Of a stretch of DNA of 64,000 nt, positions 55,896 through 64,000 are shown one piece after another (position 1 is the first letter of the stretch; each line of letters starts with the position of its first letter). The position numbers were made by a program, and so were the translations under genes. Below the pieces are notes generated by a model. The model saw nothing but the letters and a program-made list of their open reading frames with translations. It was not told the DNA's origin and did not search any database. The stretch comes from Mariniphaga anaerophila (lineage in GTDB: Bacteria > Bacteroidota > Bacteroidia > Bacteroidales > Prolixibacteraceae), in assembly GCF_900129025.1 (NCBI RefSeq), contig NZ_FQUM01000003.1:605902-669901 (forward strand), given 5' to 3'.

Positions 55896-56144
55896 TCGGC
55901 AAAAATAAATCTAAATTTTGAATAAAATTCAGCATTTACTCTTCACCTTTTTTATCAGACGGTGTAACTAACCGGTTTAATCAGTCGTCTTACCTTAAAT
56001 GCAAAAAAAGAATAGTTGGTTGTCAGCGCCCAAAATTCAAAACAAAATTGGCTTTCACCATAAAAAATTGGTTGTTGGTCGAAAAAAATAAAAGACTTAA
56101 ACAGAAAACAGAGATTTTTATACTGACAATGAAAACAGAAAACT

Positions 56145-56870
56145 ATGATTCGTTTAAACAATGTACACAAGTCTTACGGAAATGGAAGTAACTCATTGCA
56201 TGTACTAAAAGGGATTGATTTGGAAATTGAGCAGGGTGAGTTTGTTTCAATTATGGGTTCTTCGGGATCGGGCAAATCTACCCTGCTGAACATTCTGGGA
56301 ATTCTCGACAATTACGACGAAGGCTCCTACCATCTGAACGGCACCCTCATAAAAGACATGTCGGAAAAGCAGGCTGCCCGGCTGCGTAACGAACTGCTGG
56401 GATTTGTTTTCCAATCGTTCAACCTCATCTCCTTTAAAAACGCCATGGAAAACGTGGCGCTTCCGTTGTACTACCAGGGAGTTAACCGGAAAAAGCGGAA
56501 CAAAATTGCACTTGAGTACCTCGAAAAACTGGGACTGCTTCCGTGGGCGCACCACATGCCCAATGAATTGTCGGGAGGGCAAAAACAACGTGTTGCCATT
56601 GCACGATCGCTGATTACCCGGCCTAAAATTATTGTAGCCGACGAACCCACCGGGGCACTCGACACCAGCACTTCGTACGAAGTAATGGACATCCTCACAA
56701 AAATTAACAACGATGGAATTACGGTGGTAATTGTAACGCACGAACACGACATTGCCGCAATGACCCAGAAAATCATCCGGTTAAAAGATGGCGTGATTGC
56801 CGAAATTATTAAAAACGGCGAACTGAAAGAATGGAAACACCAGTACAACAAAGAACTGGAAATTGCCTGA
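56145..56870 (+). CDS. ABC transporter ATP-binding protein (MacB/LolD type)
   Basis: The ATPase of a MacAB-type export complex. Walker A GSSGSGKST, Q-loop FVFQSFNL, signature LSGGQKQRVAIARSL, Walker B IIVADEPTGALD, H-loop VIVTHEHD. At 241 residues it has no fused permease. It is the first gene of a five-gene operon with two permeases, an adaptor and a TolC-like channel. Confidence 0.96.
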   Translation: MIRLNNVHKSYGNGSNSLHVLKGIDLEIEQGEFVSIMGSSGSGKSTLLNILGILDNYDEGSYHLNGTLIKDMSEKQAARLRNELLGFVFQSFNLISFKNAMENVALPLYYQGVNRKKRNKIALEYLEKLGLLPWAHHMPNELSGGQKQRVAIARSLITRPKIIVADEPTGALDTSTSYEVMDILTKINNDGITVVIVTHEHDIAAMTQKIIRLKDGVIAEIIKNGELKEWKHQYNKELEIA

Positions 56871-56953
56871 AAACAGCATTTCTTTTCATGAAAGAACCGT
56901 TGTCATGCTCACTGATTTCATAGTAACACGTTAAACATCCAACTTAAACTTAC

Positions 56954-58216
56954 ATGTTCGACATCGATAAATGGCAGGAGATATTTGCCACCATCAAAAA
57001 AAACAAAATGCGCACCTTCCTCACCGGTTTTTCTGTGGCCTGGGGAATTTTTATGCTAATGATTCTGCTCGGGGCAGGAAACGGGCTGAGCAACGGTGTA
57101 GCAGAAAACTTTATGCGCGATGCCGTAAATGCCATGTGGTTGTGGAGCGGGCGCACCAGCATGCCTTACCAGGGAATGAAAGAGAACCGCCAAATCAGGT
57201 TCACCAATGCCGACTACGAGCTGATTAAACACCTCGAAGGCGTTGAATTTACTTCCGGCAGGTATTACATTTCGGGCAACCGTTTTGCTTACGGAAATGA
57301 GTCGGGCGAATACACAGCAGTTACGTGCCACCCGGAGTTGAAAAAGGTGGAATCCATCGAAATTGAAAAAGGACGTTTTATCAATGAAATTGATATTCTT
57401 GAAACGCGAAAATCAGTGGTTCTGGGAAAAGACATTTACGATGCCCTTTTCAAAAACAAAGAAGCCATTGGCGAGTATGTCCGAATCAATAACGTTCCCT
57501 TTAAAGTTGTGGGAATCTGCCTGGAAGGAGGCGGCACCCGCCACCGGAACGCCTACATCCCGGTAACCACGGGGCAAAAAGTATTTAACGGCGCCAACCG
57601 GCTGCACAACTTCGCACTCACAATCAATGCCAACTCCATAGAAGAAAGCAAAGCCATTGAAGACCGGGTGCGCGCTGCCCTGGCCCGCAAACATAAATTC
57701 GATGAAACCGACCGCGCCGCGCTGGGCTCGTACAACAAGCTCGAAAACTATTTACAAACCATGCGCATTTTCGAAGCCATAAAAATATTTATCTGGATAA
57801 TTGGCGCAGGGACCCTCATTGCAGGAATAGTTGGTGTGAGCAACATCATGCTGATTGTGGTAAAAGAACGCACCAAAGAAATTGGCATCAGAAAAGCAAT
57901 TGGCGCCAGCCCCGCATCTGTGGTCGGGCTTATTTTGCTGGAATCGATTCTGATAACCACCATTGCCGGGTACGTTGGGCTGGTTTTGGGCACAGGACTG
58001 ATGGAAGGCGTGAACTTTTTTGTTGAGCAGCAATATGCAGCGGCAGCAGCAGCAAACTCAGGAAACGGCGAAACCATATTCCGAAATCCTACGGTAGATT
58101 TGAATATTGCGGCAACAGCTACCATGCTGCTGGTTTTTGCCGGCGCCGTTGCCGGGTACATCCCCGCAAAAAGGGCAGCACGTATTAAACCGATTGTTGC
58201 GCTTCGCGATGAATAG
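56954..58216 (+). CDS. ABC transporter permease (MacB/FtsX family), first copy
   Basis: A protein of 420 residues with four membrane segments: one N-terminal (TGFSVAWGIFMLMILLGAG), a periplasmic MacB-type core domain (about 50-270), and three C-terminal segments (IFIWIIGAGTLIAGIVGVSNIMLIV; SVVGLILLESILITTIAGYVGLVLG; MLLVFAGAVAGYIPAKRAARI). KERTKEIGIRKAIGASP is the coupling helix that contacts the ATPase. It probably forms a heterodimer with the next permease. Confidence 0.95.
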   Translation: MFDIDKWQEIFATIKKNKMRTFLTGFSVAWGIFMLMILLGAGNGLSNGVAENFMRDAVNAMWLWSGRTSMPYQGMKENRQIRFTNADYELIKHLEGVEFTSGRYYISGNRFAYGNESGEYTAVTCHPELKKVESIEIEKGRFINEIDILETRKSVVLGKDIYDALFKNKEAIGEYVRINNVPFKVVGICLEGGGTRHRNAYIPVTTGQKVFNGANRLHNFALTINANSIEESKAIEDRVRAALARKHKFDETDRAALGSYNKLENYLQTMRIFEAIKIFIWIIGAGTLIAGIVGVSNIMLIVVKERTKEIGIRKAIGASPASVVGLILLESILITTIAGYVGLVLGTGLMEGVNFFVEQQYAAAAAANSGNGETIFRNPTVDLNIAATATMLLVFAGAVAGYIPAKRAARIKPIVALRDE

Positions 58217-58278
58217 CATGACTGAAACGAGAAAAATGCAGAACGACATTTACGATTAACACGAAACATTACACTCAA

Positions 58279-59544
58279 ATGTTTGATTTAGACCTTTGGA
58301 AAGAAATAATAGACGCGCTGAAAAAAAACCGGATGCGCAGTTTTATGACGGCGTTCGGGGTGTTCTGGGGAATATTCATGCTCATTATTATGTCAGGGGC
58401 AGGCCGCGCACTCGAAAACGGCGTTATGGAAGGCATTAAAGCATTCGCCACCAACTCGGCCTTTTTCTGGACAGAGCGAACCAGCAAACCGTACGAAGGA
58501 TTTCAGCGCGGAAGAAGATGGGATTACAAAAATGCAGATATTCAATACATCCGGACCAACCTCAACGATGTGGAATACCTTTCGCCAAGGCTTTTCGGAC
58601 CGAGTTCGAGGGGCGGAGACAACACCATCAGAGGAATAAAAACAGGGGCTTTTAACATTTACGGCGATTATCCGGATTACTTTAAAATTGACCCGTGGAC
58701 TCCGGTAAAAGGAAGGCTGCTCAACGAAATTGACATTAGGCAAAACCGAAAAGTGTGCATTATTGGCGAGCGTGTAGCCGAAGTAATGTTCGACAAAGGC
58801 GAAAATCCCATTGGTGAATACCTGAAAATTAACGGAGTCTACTTTCAGGTGGTTGGCGTTGTGAACCCCGAAACCCGTATTAACATTGGCGGCGGACAAA
58901 AAAACGAAGCCATCATGATTCCGTTCAGTACCATGCAGCGCACCTACAACATGGGCGATGTGGTTCATTTTTTCTCGGTAACCTCAAAACCCGGAGTGCC
59001 TGTCAGCAAGGTAGAAACCAGGCTGAAAGAACTGCTAAAAAGCCGCCATCATATTGCGCCAGACGACCTGCAGGCCATCGGTTCATTCAACATCGAAACC
59101 GAGTGGAAAAAATTCAATTCACTGTTTAACGGAATCCAGATTCTGACCTGGATTGTTGGCATTGGCACCTTACTGGCCGGCATCATTGGCGTCAGTAATA
59201 TTATGATGGTAATCATAAAAGAACGCACCCAGGAAATTGGCATTCAGCGGGCAATTGGCGCCACCCCGGGCAAAGTGATGCTGCACATTGTTATGGAAAG
59301 TGTGTTCCTCACAATCCTGGCCGGGTACATCGGACTTGCACTGGGGGTTGGGTTGCTCGAACTGGTAAGCATGGTACTCGATTCCAGCACCGAAGAGATG
59401 TTTTTCCGGCATCCGGAAATCAGCTTCAAAATGGCCGTCTCCGCACTTTCGGTACTCATTTTTGCAGGAATTTTTGCGGGAATGATTCCGGCCCGGCGAG
59501 CCATAAGAATAAAACCCATTGATGCTTTGAGAGAAGAAAAATAA
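58279..59544 (+). CDS. ABC transporter permease (MacB/FtsX family), second copy
   Basis: A protein of 421 residues with the same layout as the permease just upstream: FMTAFGVFWGIFMLIIMSGAG, a periplasmic domain with GAFNIYGDYPDYFKI, and C-terminal segments with KERTQEIGIQRAIGATPGKV and MIPARRAIRIKPIDALREE. It arose by duplication of the preceding gene, and the two lie 62 bp apart. A pair of half-size permeases with a separate ATPase is typical of Bacteroidota MacB systems. Confidence 0.95.
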   Translation: MFDLDLWKEIIDALKKNRMRSFMTAFGVFWGIFMLIIMSGAGRALENGVMEGIKAFATNSAFFWTERTSKPYEGFQRGRRWDYKNADIQYIRTNLNDVEYLSPRLFGPSSRGGDNTIRGIKTGAFNIYGDYPDYFKIDPWTPVKGRLLNEIDIRQNRKVCIIGERVAEVMFDKGENPIGEYLKINGVYFQVVGVVNPETRINIGGGQKNEAIMIPFSTMQRTYNMGDVVHFFSVTSKPGVPVSKVETRLKELLKSRHHIAPDDLQAIGSFNIETEWKKFNSLFNGIQILTWIVGIGTLLAGIIGVSNIMMVIIKERTQEIGIQRAIGATPGKVMLHIVMESVFLTILAGYIGLALGVGLLELVSMVLDSSTEEMFFRHPEISFKMAVSALSVLIFAGIFAGMIPARRAIRIKPIDALREEK

Positions 59545-59577
59545 ACTGAAAACAAAATAAACAAAAACAGAAAAGTC

Positions 59578-60702
59578 ATGAAGAAAGTATTCAGAATTAT
59601 CGGAATTGTAATTTTGATAGGCGCATTCGGCGGAACGTTTTATTTTCTTTACAATAAATCCAAAAAGAAACCGGATGTTTTTGAAACTCAGAATCCGTTC
59701 GTAAGCGATGTTGTCAAGAAAACAGTAGCGACCGGCTCGGTTGTTCCCCGATTCGAAATTGATATCAAACCACAGGTATCCGGCATTATTGACGAGCTTT
59801 TTGTGGAAGCCGGCGACAAAGTGGAAAAAGACCAGATAGTGGCCCGCATAAAAATAATTCCAGACATGGTTACGCTCAACACAGCCGAAACCAGGCTGAA
59901 CCGCGCAAAAATAAATTTTGAAGATGCGCAAAACGACTTTGAGCGCCAGCAAGGCCTGTTCGACAAAAATGTAATTTCGTACGAAGAGTATAAAAATGCC
60001 AAAGTAGCTTACGATTCGGCAAAAGAAGAACTGGCCGCCGCAGAAAATAATCTGGAATTGATTAAAAACGGTGTAACAAAAAAGGCGAAAACCACTACTA
60101 ATACGCTTGTGCGTTCAACCATAACCGGAACCGTGCTGGACGTGCCGGTAAAAGTTGGGAACTCGGTTATCCAGTCGAACACGTTTAACGACGGGACAAC
60201 CATTGCCACCGTGGCCAACATGAACGATATGATTTTTGAAGGGAAAGTGGACGAAACCGAAGTGGGTAAAATAAAAGCCGGAATGCCTATTGAACTGGAA
60301 ATAGGAGCCATCGAAAAAGAAAAATTCCAGGCTATGCTGGAGTACATTTCGCCGAAAGGGGTAGAAGAAAACGGCGCCATTCAGTTTGAAATAAAAGCCA
60401 GCGTTCAGTTGCTCGACGACCAATTTATCCGCGCGGGATACAGTGCAAATGCCAACATTGTGCTGGACCGGAAAGACAGCGTGCTGGTTATTCCCGAGGG
60501 GCTGCTGAAATTTGAAAACGACTCGTCGTATGTTGAGGTGCAGACCCAGACTGAACAGCAGTTCGAAAAACGTTTTGTTCAGACCGGCCTGTCAGACGGA
60601 ATAAACATAGAGGTGACAACAGGATTGAATAAAGAAGATAAAGTAAAAGGCGAAAAAATCGATCCGAAAAAAGTGAACGAAGAAAAAACAAGCCAGGGAT
60701 AG
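59578..60702 (+). CDS. MacA-like periplasmic adaptor (HlyD/RND adaptor family)
   Basis: An inner-membrane anchored adaptor of 374 residues (IGIVILIGAFGGTFYFLY) linking the ABC permeases to the TolC-like channel. The lipoyl half-motifs are SGIIDELFVEAGDKVEKDQIV and RSTITGTVLDVPVKVGNSV, separated by a coiled-coil hairpin (AETRLNRAKINFEDAQNDFE). A beta-barrel domain and a membrane-proximal domain follow. The lysine/glutamate-rich tail (KVKGEKIDPKKVNEEK) is unstructured. Confidence 0.94.
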   Translation: MKKVFRIIGIVILIGAFGGTFYFLYNKSKKKPDVFETQNPFVSDVVKKTVATGSVVPRFEIDIKPQVSGIIDELFVEAGDKVEKDQIVARIKIIPDMVTLNTAETRLNRAKINFEDAQNDFERQQGLFDKNVISYEEYKNAKVAYDSAKEELAAAENNLELIKNGVTKKAKTTTNTLVRSTITGTVLDVPVKVGNSVIQSNTFNDGTTIATVANMNDMIFEGKVDETEVGKIKAGMPIELEIGAIEKEKFQAMLEYISPKGVEENGAIQFEIKASVQLLDDQFIRAGYSANANIVLDRKDSVLVIPEGLLKFENDSSYVEVQTQTEQQFEKRFVQTGLSDGINIEVTTGLNKEDKVKGEKIDPKKVNEEKTSQG

Positions 60703-60744
60703 TCTGAAACGTTTGTTTATTAATTTAGCCTGAAATAAAACAAG

Positions 60745-62085
60745 ATGAAAATGAAAAAACTAATAGCATTTGCAACCGGAATATTCTGCGTGTTTTCGGC
60801 AACCGTGTTAACAGCTCAGAATACGTGGTCGTTGCAGGAATGTGTGAATTATGCACTGGAGAACAACATCCAGATTAAACAGCAAAAGCTGAATACCCAA
60901 TATAACGAGAACCAGGTTAATCAGGCAAAATCCGACAGGTTGCCCAACCTGAATGCAGGAGCCTCAAACAGCTACAGTTTCGGGCGCTCGCTGAACAACG
61001 ACAATGTGTACGAAAATGTAAACTCCACACAACTCAACGGCTATGTTCAGTCAAACCTCACGCTGTTTAACGGGTTTACACTTCAGAACTCGGTAAAACA
61101 AAGCGAACTCAATTTACAGGCTGCCATTCAGGATATGCAAAAAGCACAGGACGATTTGGTTCTAAACATCGCCGCTTCTTACCTGGAAATACTTTTTGCC
61201 GAAGAGTTGGCGCTCATTTCCCAATCGCAGGTTGAAGTAACCCGGCAGCAAATCGACCGGACAAAAAAACTGGTTGATGCCGGTAGCCTCGCAAAAGGCT
61301 CTTTACTGGAAATTGAAGCTCAACTGGCGCGCGAGGAGCTGCAAATTGTTAACGACCAAAACCGGGTTCAGCTTGCTTACCTCAACCTTTTTCAGTTGCT
61401 GGAGCTGCCCGTGGAAAAAAGTTTTACCGTTGCAAAACCAATACTCCCAGAGATTAAGGCCAATGTGACCATGGCAAATTCGTTCGACGTTTTTACAAAT
61501 GCCATTAATGTAAGGCCGGAAATTAAAGCAGCCCAACTGCGGGTTGAAAGCGCAAAACGGCAGCTAGACATTGCCAAAGGAAATAGCTACCCCACCCTGA
61601 GTGTTGGTGCAAATTACAACAACCAGTACTACAACATTATGAACAGCGAATACGAGCAGCTTTCATTCTCGAAACAATTAAGAAGCAACAGCAGGTATGG
61701 ATTCGGGCTGAATCTGAACATCCCTATTTTCAACCGGTTTCAGGTTAAAAACGGTATTTCAAACGCAAAGCTGCAAATTGCAGATTACGAATACAGACTG
61801 CAAACGGCACGAAACGTTCTGCGAAAAGATATTGAACAGGCCTACACCAATGCACTGGCCGCACTTAACAAATATGTTTCAAGCGAAAAAGCAGTTAAAT
61901 CAACCGAAGAAGCATTTCGGTACACCGAAGAAAAGTTTAACGTGGGCATGGTAAATTCAGTGGAGTACAACCAAAGTAAAAATTACCTGACCACCGCACA
62001 ATCGGAATTATTGCAGGCCAGGTACGAATATATTTTCCGGGCAAAAATTCTGGATTTTTACAACGGAATCCCCATCGATTTGTAG
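60745..62085 (+). CDS. TolC-family outer-membrane channel
   Basis: A protein of 446 residues with a signal peptide (LIAFATGIFCVFSATVLTAQ) and two outer-membrane efflux protein repeats (LQECVNYALENNIQIKQQ; RPEIKAAQLRVESAKRQLDIAKGNSYPTLS), each followed by long helices. It completes the tripartite exporter encoded by the four genes before it. The cargo is unknown; MacAB-like systems export macrolides, peptides or lipoproteins. ATG at 60751 is an equally possible start. Confidence 0.95.
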   Translation: MKMKKLIAFATGIFCVFSATVLTAQNTWSLQECVNYALENNIQIKQQKLNTQYNENQVNQAKSDRLPNLNAGASNSYSFGRSLNNDNVYENVNSTQLNGYVQSNLTLFNGFTLQNSVKQSELNLQAAIQDMQKAQDDLVLNIAASYLEILFAEELALISQSQVEVTRQQIDRTKKLVDAGSLAKGSLLEIEAQLAREELQIVNDQNRVQLAYLNLFQLLELPVEKSFTVAKPILPEIKANVTMANSFDVFTNAINVRPEIKAAQLRVESAKRQLDIAKGNSYPTLSVGANYNNQYYNIMNSEYEQLSFSKQLRSNSRYGFGLNLNIPIFNRFQVKNGISNAKLQIADYEYRLQTARNVLRKDIEQAYTNALAALNKYVSSEKAVKSTEEAFRYTEEKFNVGMVNSVEYNQSKNYLTTAQSELLQARYEYIFRAKILDFYNGIPIDL

Positions 62086-62127
62086 GATGCTTTTCCGGAA
62101 CCAGCCTGTTGGCGTGAATCCGGCAAC

Positions 62128-63192
62128 CTAAAATCCGTACCACTTTTTTGCGTTGCCGGCGTAAATTTTATCCACCACCTCTTTGGGAAGTTTCAGCCCG
62201 CGAAATTCACCGTCAACCAGGCTGCTGGTCATTTTATTGTCAGTTACCAGGTATTCCCAATCTTGTAGCCATGTTTGGTGCATTCTTGCCTGAAACGTTT
62301 TTTTCTCCTGTCCACGGTCAATAATATCAGTTCCGTATATCAACCTATCCTGATACCTGATGAAAAAATTCCGCACGGTTTCCCGGTTCTCCAGCGTGTG
62401 ATAAAACAAATGCCCCATCCGGGCAGCCATGTCCATTGATGCATTGGGGAACCGATCCAGAAAAAGCGCCATTTCTTCCAGGCTCCATTCCAGGCTGGCC
62501 AGGTGGCAACCAACAAACACCAGCTCCGGATTCTTCTCCAGCATCCGGTCGCGGGCAACTATCTGCTCTTCGTACGACGGGTATTCTGGATGCAGAAACA
62601 TATGATACTTTGGATTGCGTGCAAAATAGCCGCTGTCGTTTTTTGTGGTCATTTCTTCAAGCGGAAGCCAACAGTTTCGGGGTTCGCCCAAATGCGCTAC
62701 CAACGGAATCCCTTTTTCGGCCAAATGCTGAAAAACCGGATCAAACTGCGGGTCGTCAATCATAATCAACACACTGTCTTTATTTCTGAATTCCATCCCC
62801 ACGTTTTTCCAAACCTTCACGGCCAGAGCGCCGTCGGCAACACAGCGGTCAATCCAGGCAATGGTGTTTTCAACCCACCCCGGTTCATCCCAGCCATCGA
62901 GGCAAAATGTTGCGGTAAACCCGGTAGTCTCGGGGTGTTCCTGTTTCAGCGATCGAATCTGGTGATGCGCCTCAACCACCCGCTCGCAACCGTCGGAAAA
63001 TGTATTGATGTTCAGCAAACGAAAATTATCGTTTTGAGCCTGCTCCACCGACCTTTCCTTATCGGTATAAATATGATAATGGGCATCAACTTTTTCAACG
63101 TTCGAAAAATCGTTCGAAGCATAATAATTGTTGTTTTGGCAGGAGGTAATTGCAACAACTGCGATAAACAGAAACAGGTACTGGTTTTTCAT
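62128..63192 (-). CDS. Amidohydrolase-family (metal-dependent hydrolase) lipoprotein
   Basis: The ATG at 63192 is chosen because it gives a lipoprotein signal (MKNQYLFLFIAVVAITSC). The barrel starts VDAHYHIYTDKE, the metal-binding H-x-H of amidohydrolase_2 proteins; further ligands are likely in PLVAHLGEPRNCW, FVGCHLASLEWSLEEM and the aspartate of YGTDIIDRGQ. The protein has about 354 residues. The reaction is unknown (decarboxylase, lactonase or phosphoesterase-like). It converges on the TolC-like gene. Confidence 0.88.
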   Translation of the reverse strand: MKNQYLFLFIAVVAITSCQNNNYYASNDFSNVEKVDAHYHIYTDKERSVEQAQNDNFRLLNINTFSDGCERVVEAHHQIRSLKQEHPETTGFTATFCLDGWDEPGWVENTIAWIDRCVADGALAVKVWKNVGMEFRNKDSVLIMIDDPQFDPVFQHLAEKGIPLVAHLGEPRNCWLPLEEMTTKNDSGYFARNPKYHMFLHPEYPSYEEQIVARDRMLEKNPELVFVGCHLASLEWSLEEMALFLDRFPNASMDMAARMGHLFYHTLENRETVRNFFIRYQDRLIYGTDIIDRGQEKKTFQARMHQTWLQDWEYLVTDNKMTSSLVDGEFRGLKLPKEVVDKIYAGNAKKWYGF

Positions 63193-63285
63193 TTTCAATG
63201 GGTTTAATCGATTTTCCGAAGATAAAAAAAACAGCAAACGTTCAGGCAATCAACTGCTATGTTTTACAGTCACGAGAAAGTTGGT

Positions 63286-63293
63286 TAGTTTTG
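63286..63293 (+). promoter_or_regulatory. Promoter -7 element for the nitroreductase gene
   Basis: TAGTTTTG, a full TAnnTTTG match 21 bp before the ATG at 63314. It supports that start over the longer open frame upstream. Confidence 0.55.
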
Positions 63294-63313
63294 CATCAGA
63301 AGAAACGAAAGCC

Positions 63314-63844
63314 ATGATTGAAATTCTCAGAAATCGCCGCAGCATCAGAAAATACACAAAGCAACCTATTGAACAGGAAAAACTCGAAACATTAAAAGAA
63401 GCGCTGCTGCGTTCCCCTTCGTCAAAAAACATAAATCCCTGGGAATTTATTTTTGTGGATGATGCCGAAATACTGGAAGAGCTAAAAGATTGCAAGCCGC
63501 ATGGCGCAACACCGTTGCGTTCGGCACCTCTGGCAGTTGTTATTTGTGCGGACGAAAACAAAAACGATGTTTGGATTGAAGACTGTTCCATCGCATCCAT
63601 ACTGCTTCAGCTAACTGCACAATCGCTCGCATTGGGGAGTTGCTGGATACAAATACGAAACCGGCAATACTCCGAAACAGTTTCCTCAGAAAAGTACATT
63701 CAGAACCTGCTTCGTATCCCCGAACATTTCAGGGTACTGAGTATTGTAACCATCGGCTATCCGGAGAAAAACAGAGCGGGAAAACCGTTTGAAGAGTTAC
63801 AATTCGAAAAAATCAGAAGTAATGGGTTTACTGTTCAGGATTGA
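63314..63844 (+). CDS. Small nitroreductase-family flavoprotein
   Basis: The start at 63314 gives MIEILRNRRSIRKYTKQPIE, the usual first residues of the family with the FMN-contacting R-R-S-x-R. Further on are LRSPSSKNINPWEFIFV, SIASILLQLTAQSLALGSCWIQ and the end IVTIGYPEKNRAGKPFEE. The protein has 176 residues, normal for the short subgroup. The reaction is NAD(P)H-dependent reduction of an unknown substrate. An open frame extends 186 bp upstream but has no family similarity there and overlaps the promoter. Confidence 0.92.
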   Translation: MIEILRNRRSIRKYTKQPIEQEKLETLKEALLRSPSSKNINPWEFIFVDDAEILEELKDCKPHGATPLRSAPLAVVICADENKNDVWIEDCSIASILLQLTAQSLALGSCWIQIRNRQYSETVSSEKYIQNLLRIPEHFRVLSIVTIGYPEKNRAGKPFEELQFEKIRSNGFTVQD

Positions 63845-64000
63845 TTTTATTTCGGAGGGCACTAAATTCGGGAGTGTAATCTAAACTCTGTCTGGTATTT
63901 TTCTTTCATTCAAAATTAATTCATTTTCTGGATTATTAATCGTAAAAGCTTTTTTGAACGGGATTTGAGTTCTGTCAGGGGCGGCTGAGTATGCGAAGCC
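63845..64000. other. Right-edge intergenic sequence
   Basis: A/T-rich, with no gene. The last 30 bases contain CTGTCAG, the arm of the REP hairpins seen elsewhere, but the other arm would lie at or beyond the window edge, so it cannot be called. Confidence 0.4.

Noticed and set aside
63128..63313. Upstream extension of the nitroreductase frame
   Set aside because: The extension overlaps the promoter element at 63286 and the leader of the divergent gene, and family similarity begins only at the ATG at 63314.
63970..64000. Possible REP element at the right edge
   Set aside because: Only one hairpin arm (CTGTCAG) is visible; the expected second arm at 11-base spacing is not found.

Overview
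The window looks like chromosomal DNA of a Bacteroidota bacterium, most likely of the Marinilabiliales/Prolixibacteraceae kind. This rests on a PorP/SprF-type type IX secretion partner, a SusC/SusD pair driven by an ECF sigma factor and a FecR anti-sigma factor, very large HYR/SprB/PKD-like surface proteins, and repeated promoter elements of the Bacteroidota TAnnTTTG type. The species assignment is inference; no rRNA or tRNA gene was seen.

Region 1 (1-26.1 kb, minus strand) is a surface-protein locus. In transcription order it runs: PorP/SprF-like outer-membrane protein, a ~4250-residue HYR/SprB/PKD-like giant, a 384-residue secreted protein, a 232-residue secreted Ig/PKD-like protein, and a second giant made of at least 24 tandem 52-residue repeats that runs off the left edge. 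Both larger gaps of this locus are filled with repeats: a RAYT (Y1 transposase of REP elements) flanked by and fused to REP hairpin arrays (periods 198 and 210 bp), a third REP array (168 bp), a 21-bp tandem array and a 7-bp tandem array. The REP hairpins show compensatory base changes between arrays, and relatives of them stand alone at 10.39 kb and 37.96 kb.

Region 2 (26.1-37.9 kb) is housekeeping: metK behind a convincing SAM-II-type riboswitch, a two-domain universal stress protein with an extra N-terminal domain, two rhomboid proteases, mutL with a small membrane protein, der, era, and a large KamA-family radical SAM protein.

Region 3 (38.2-54.3 kb, plus strand) is a visibly A/T-richer polysaccharide utilisation locus: ECF sigma factor, FecR anti-sigma factor, STN-containing SusC, SusD, a strong terminator-like hairpin, then GH30, a GH28-like beta-helix enzyme, a DUF1080-esterase fusion, a second beta-helix protein and a GH36 alpha-galactosidase-like enzyme. 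The glycan appears to contain galactose and possibly uronic acid residues, but the substrate cannot be fixed from sequence alone.

Region 4 (54.3-64 kb) holds a COG2509-type FAD dehydrogenase, a MacAB-TolC-like tripartite export operon (ATPase, two permeases, adaptor, TolC-like channel), an amidohydrolase-family lipoprotein and a small nitroreductase.
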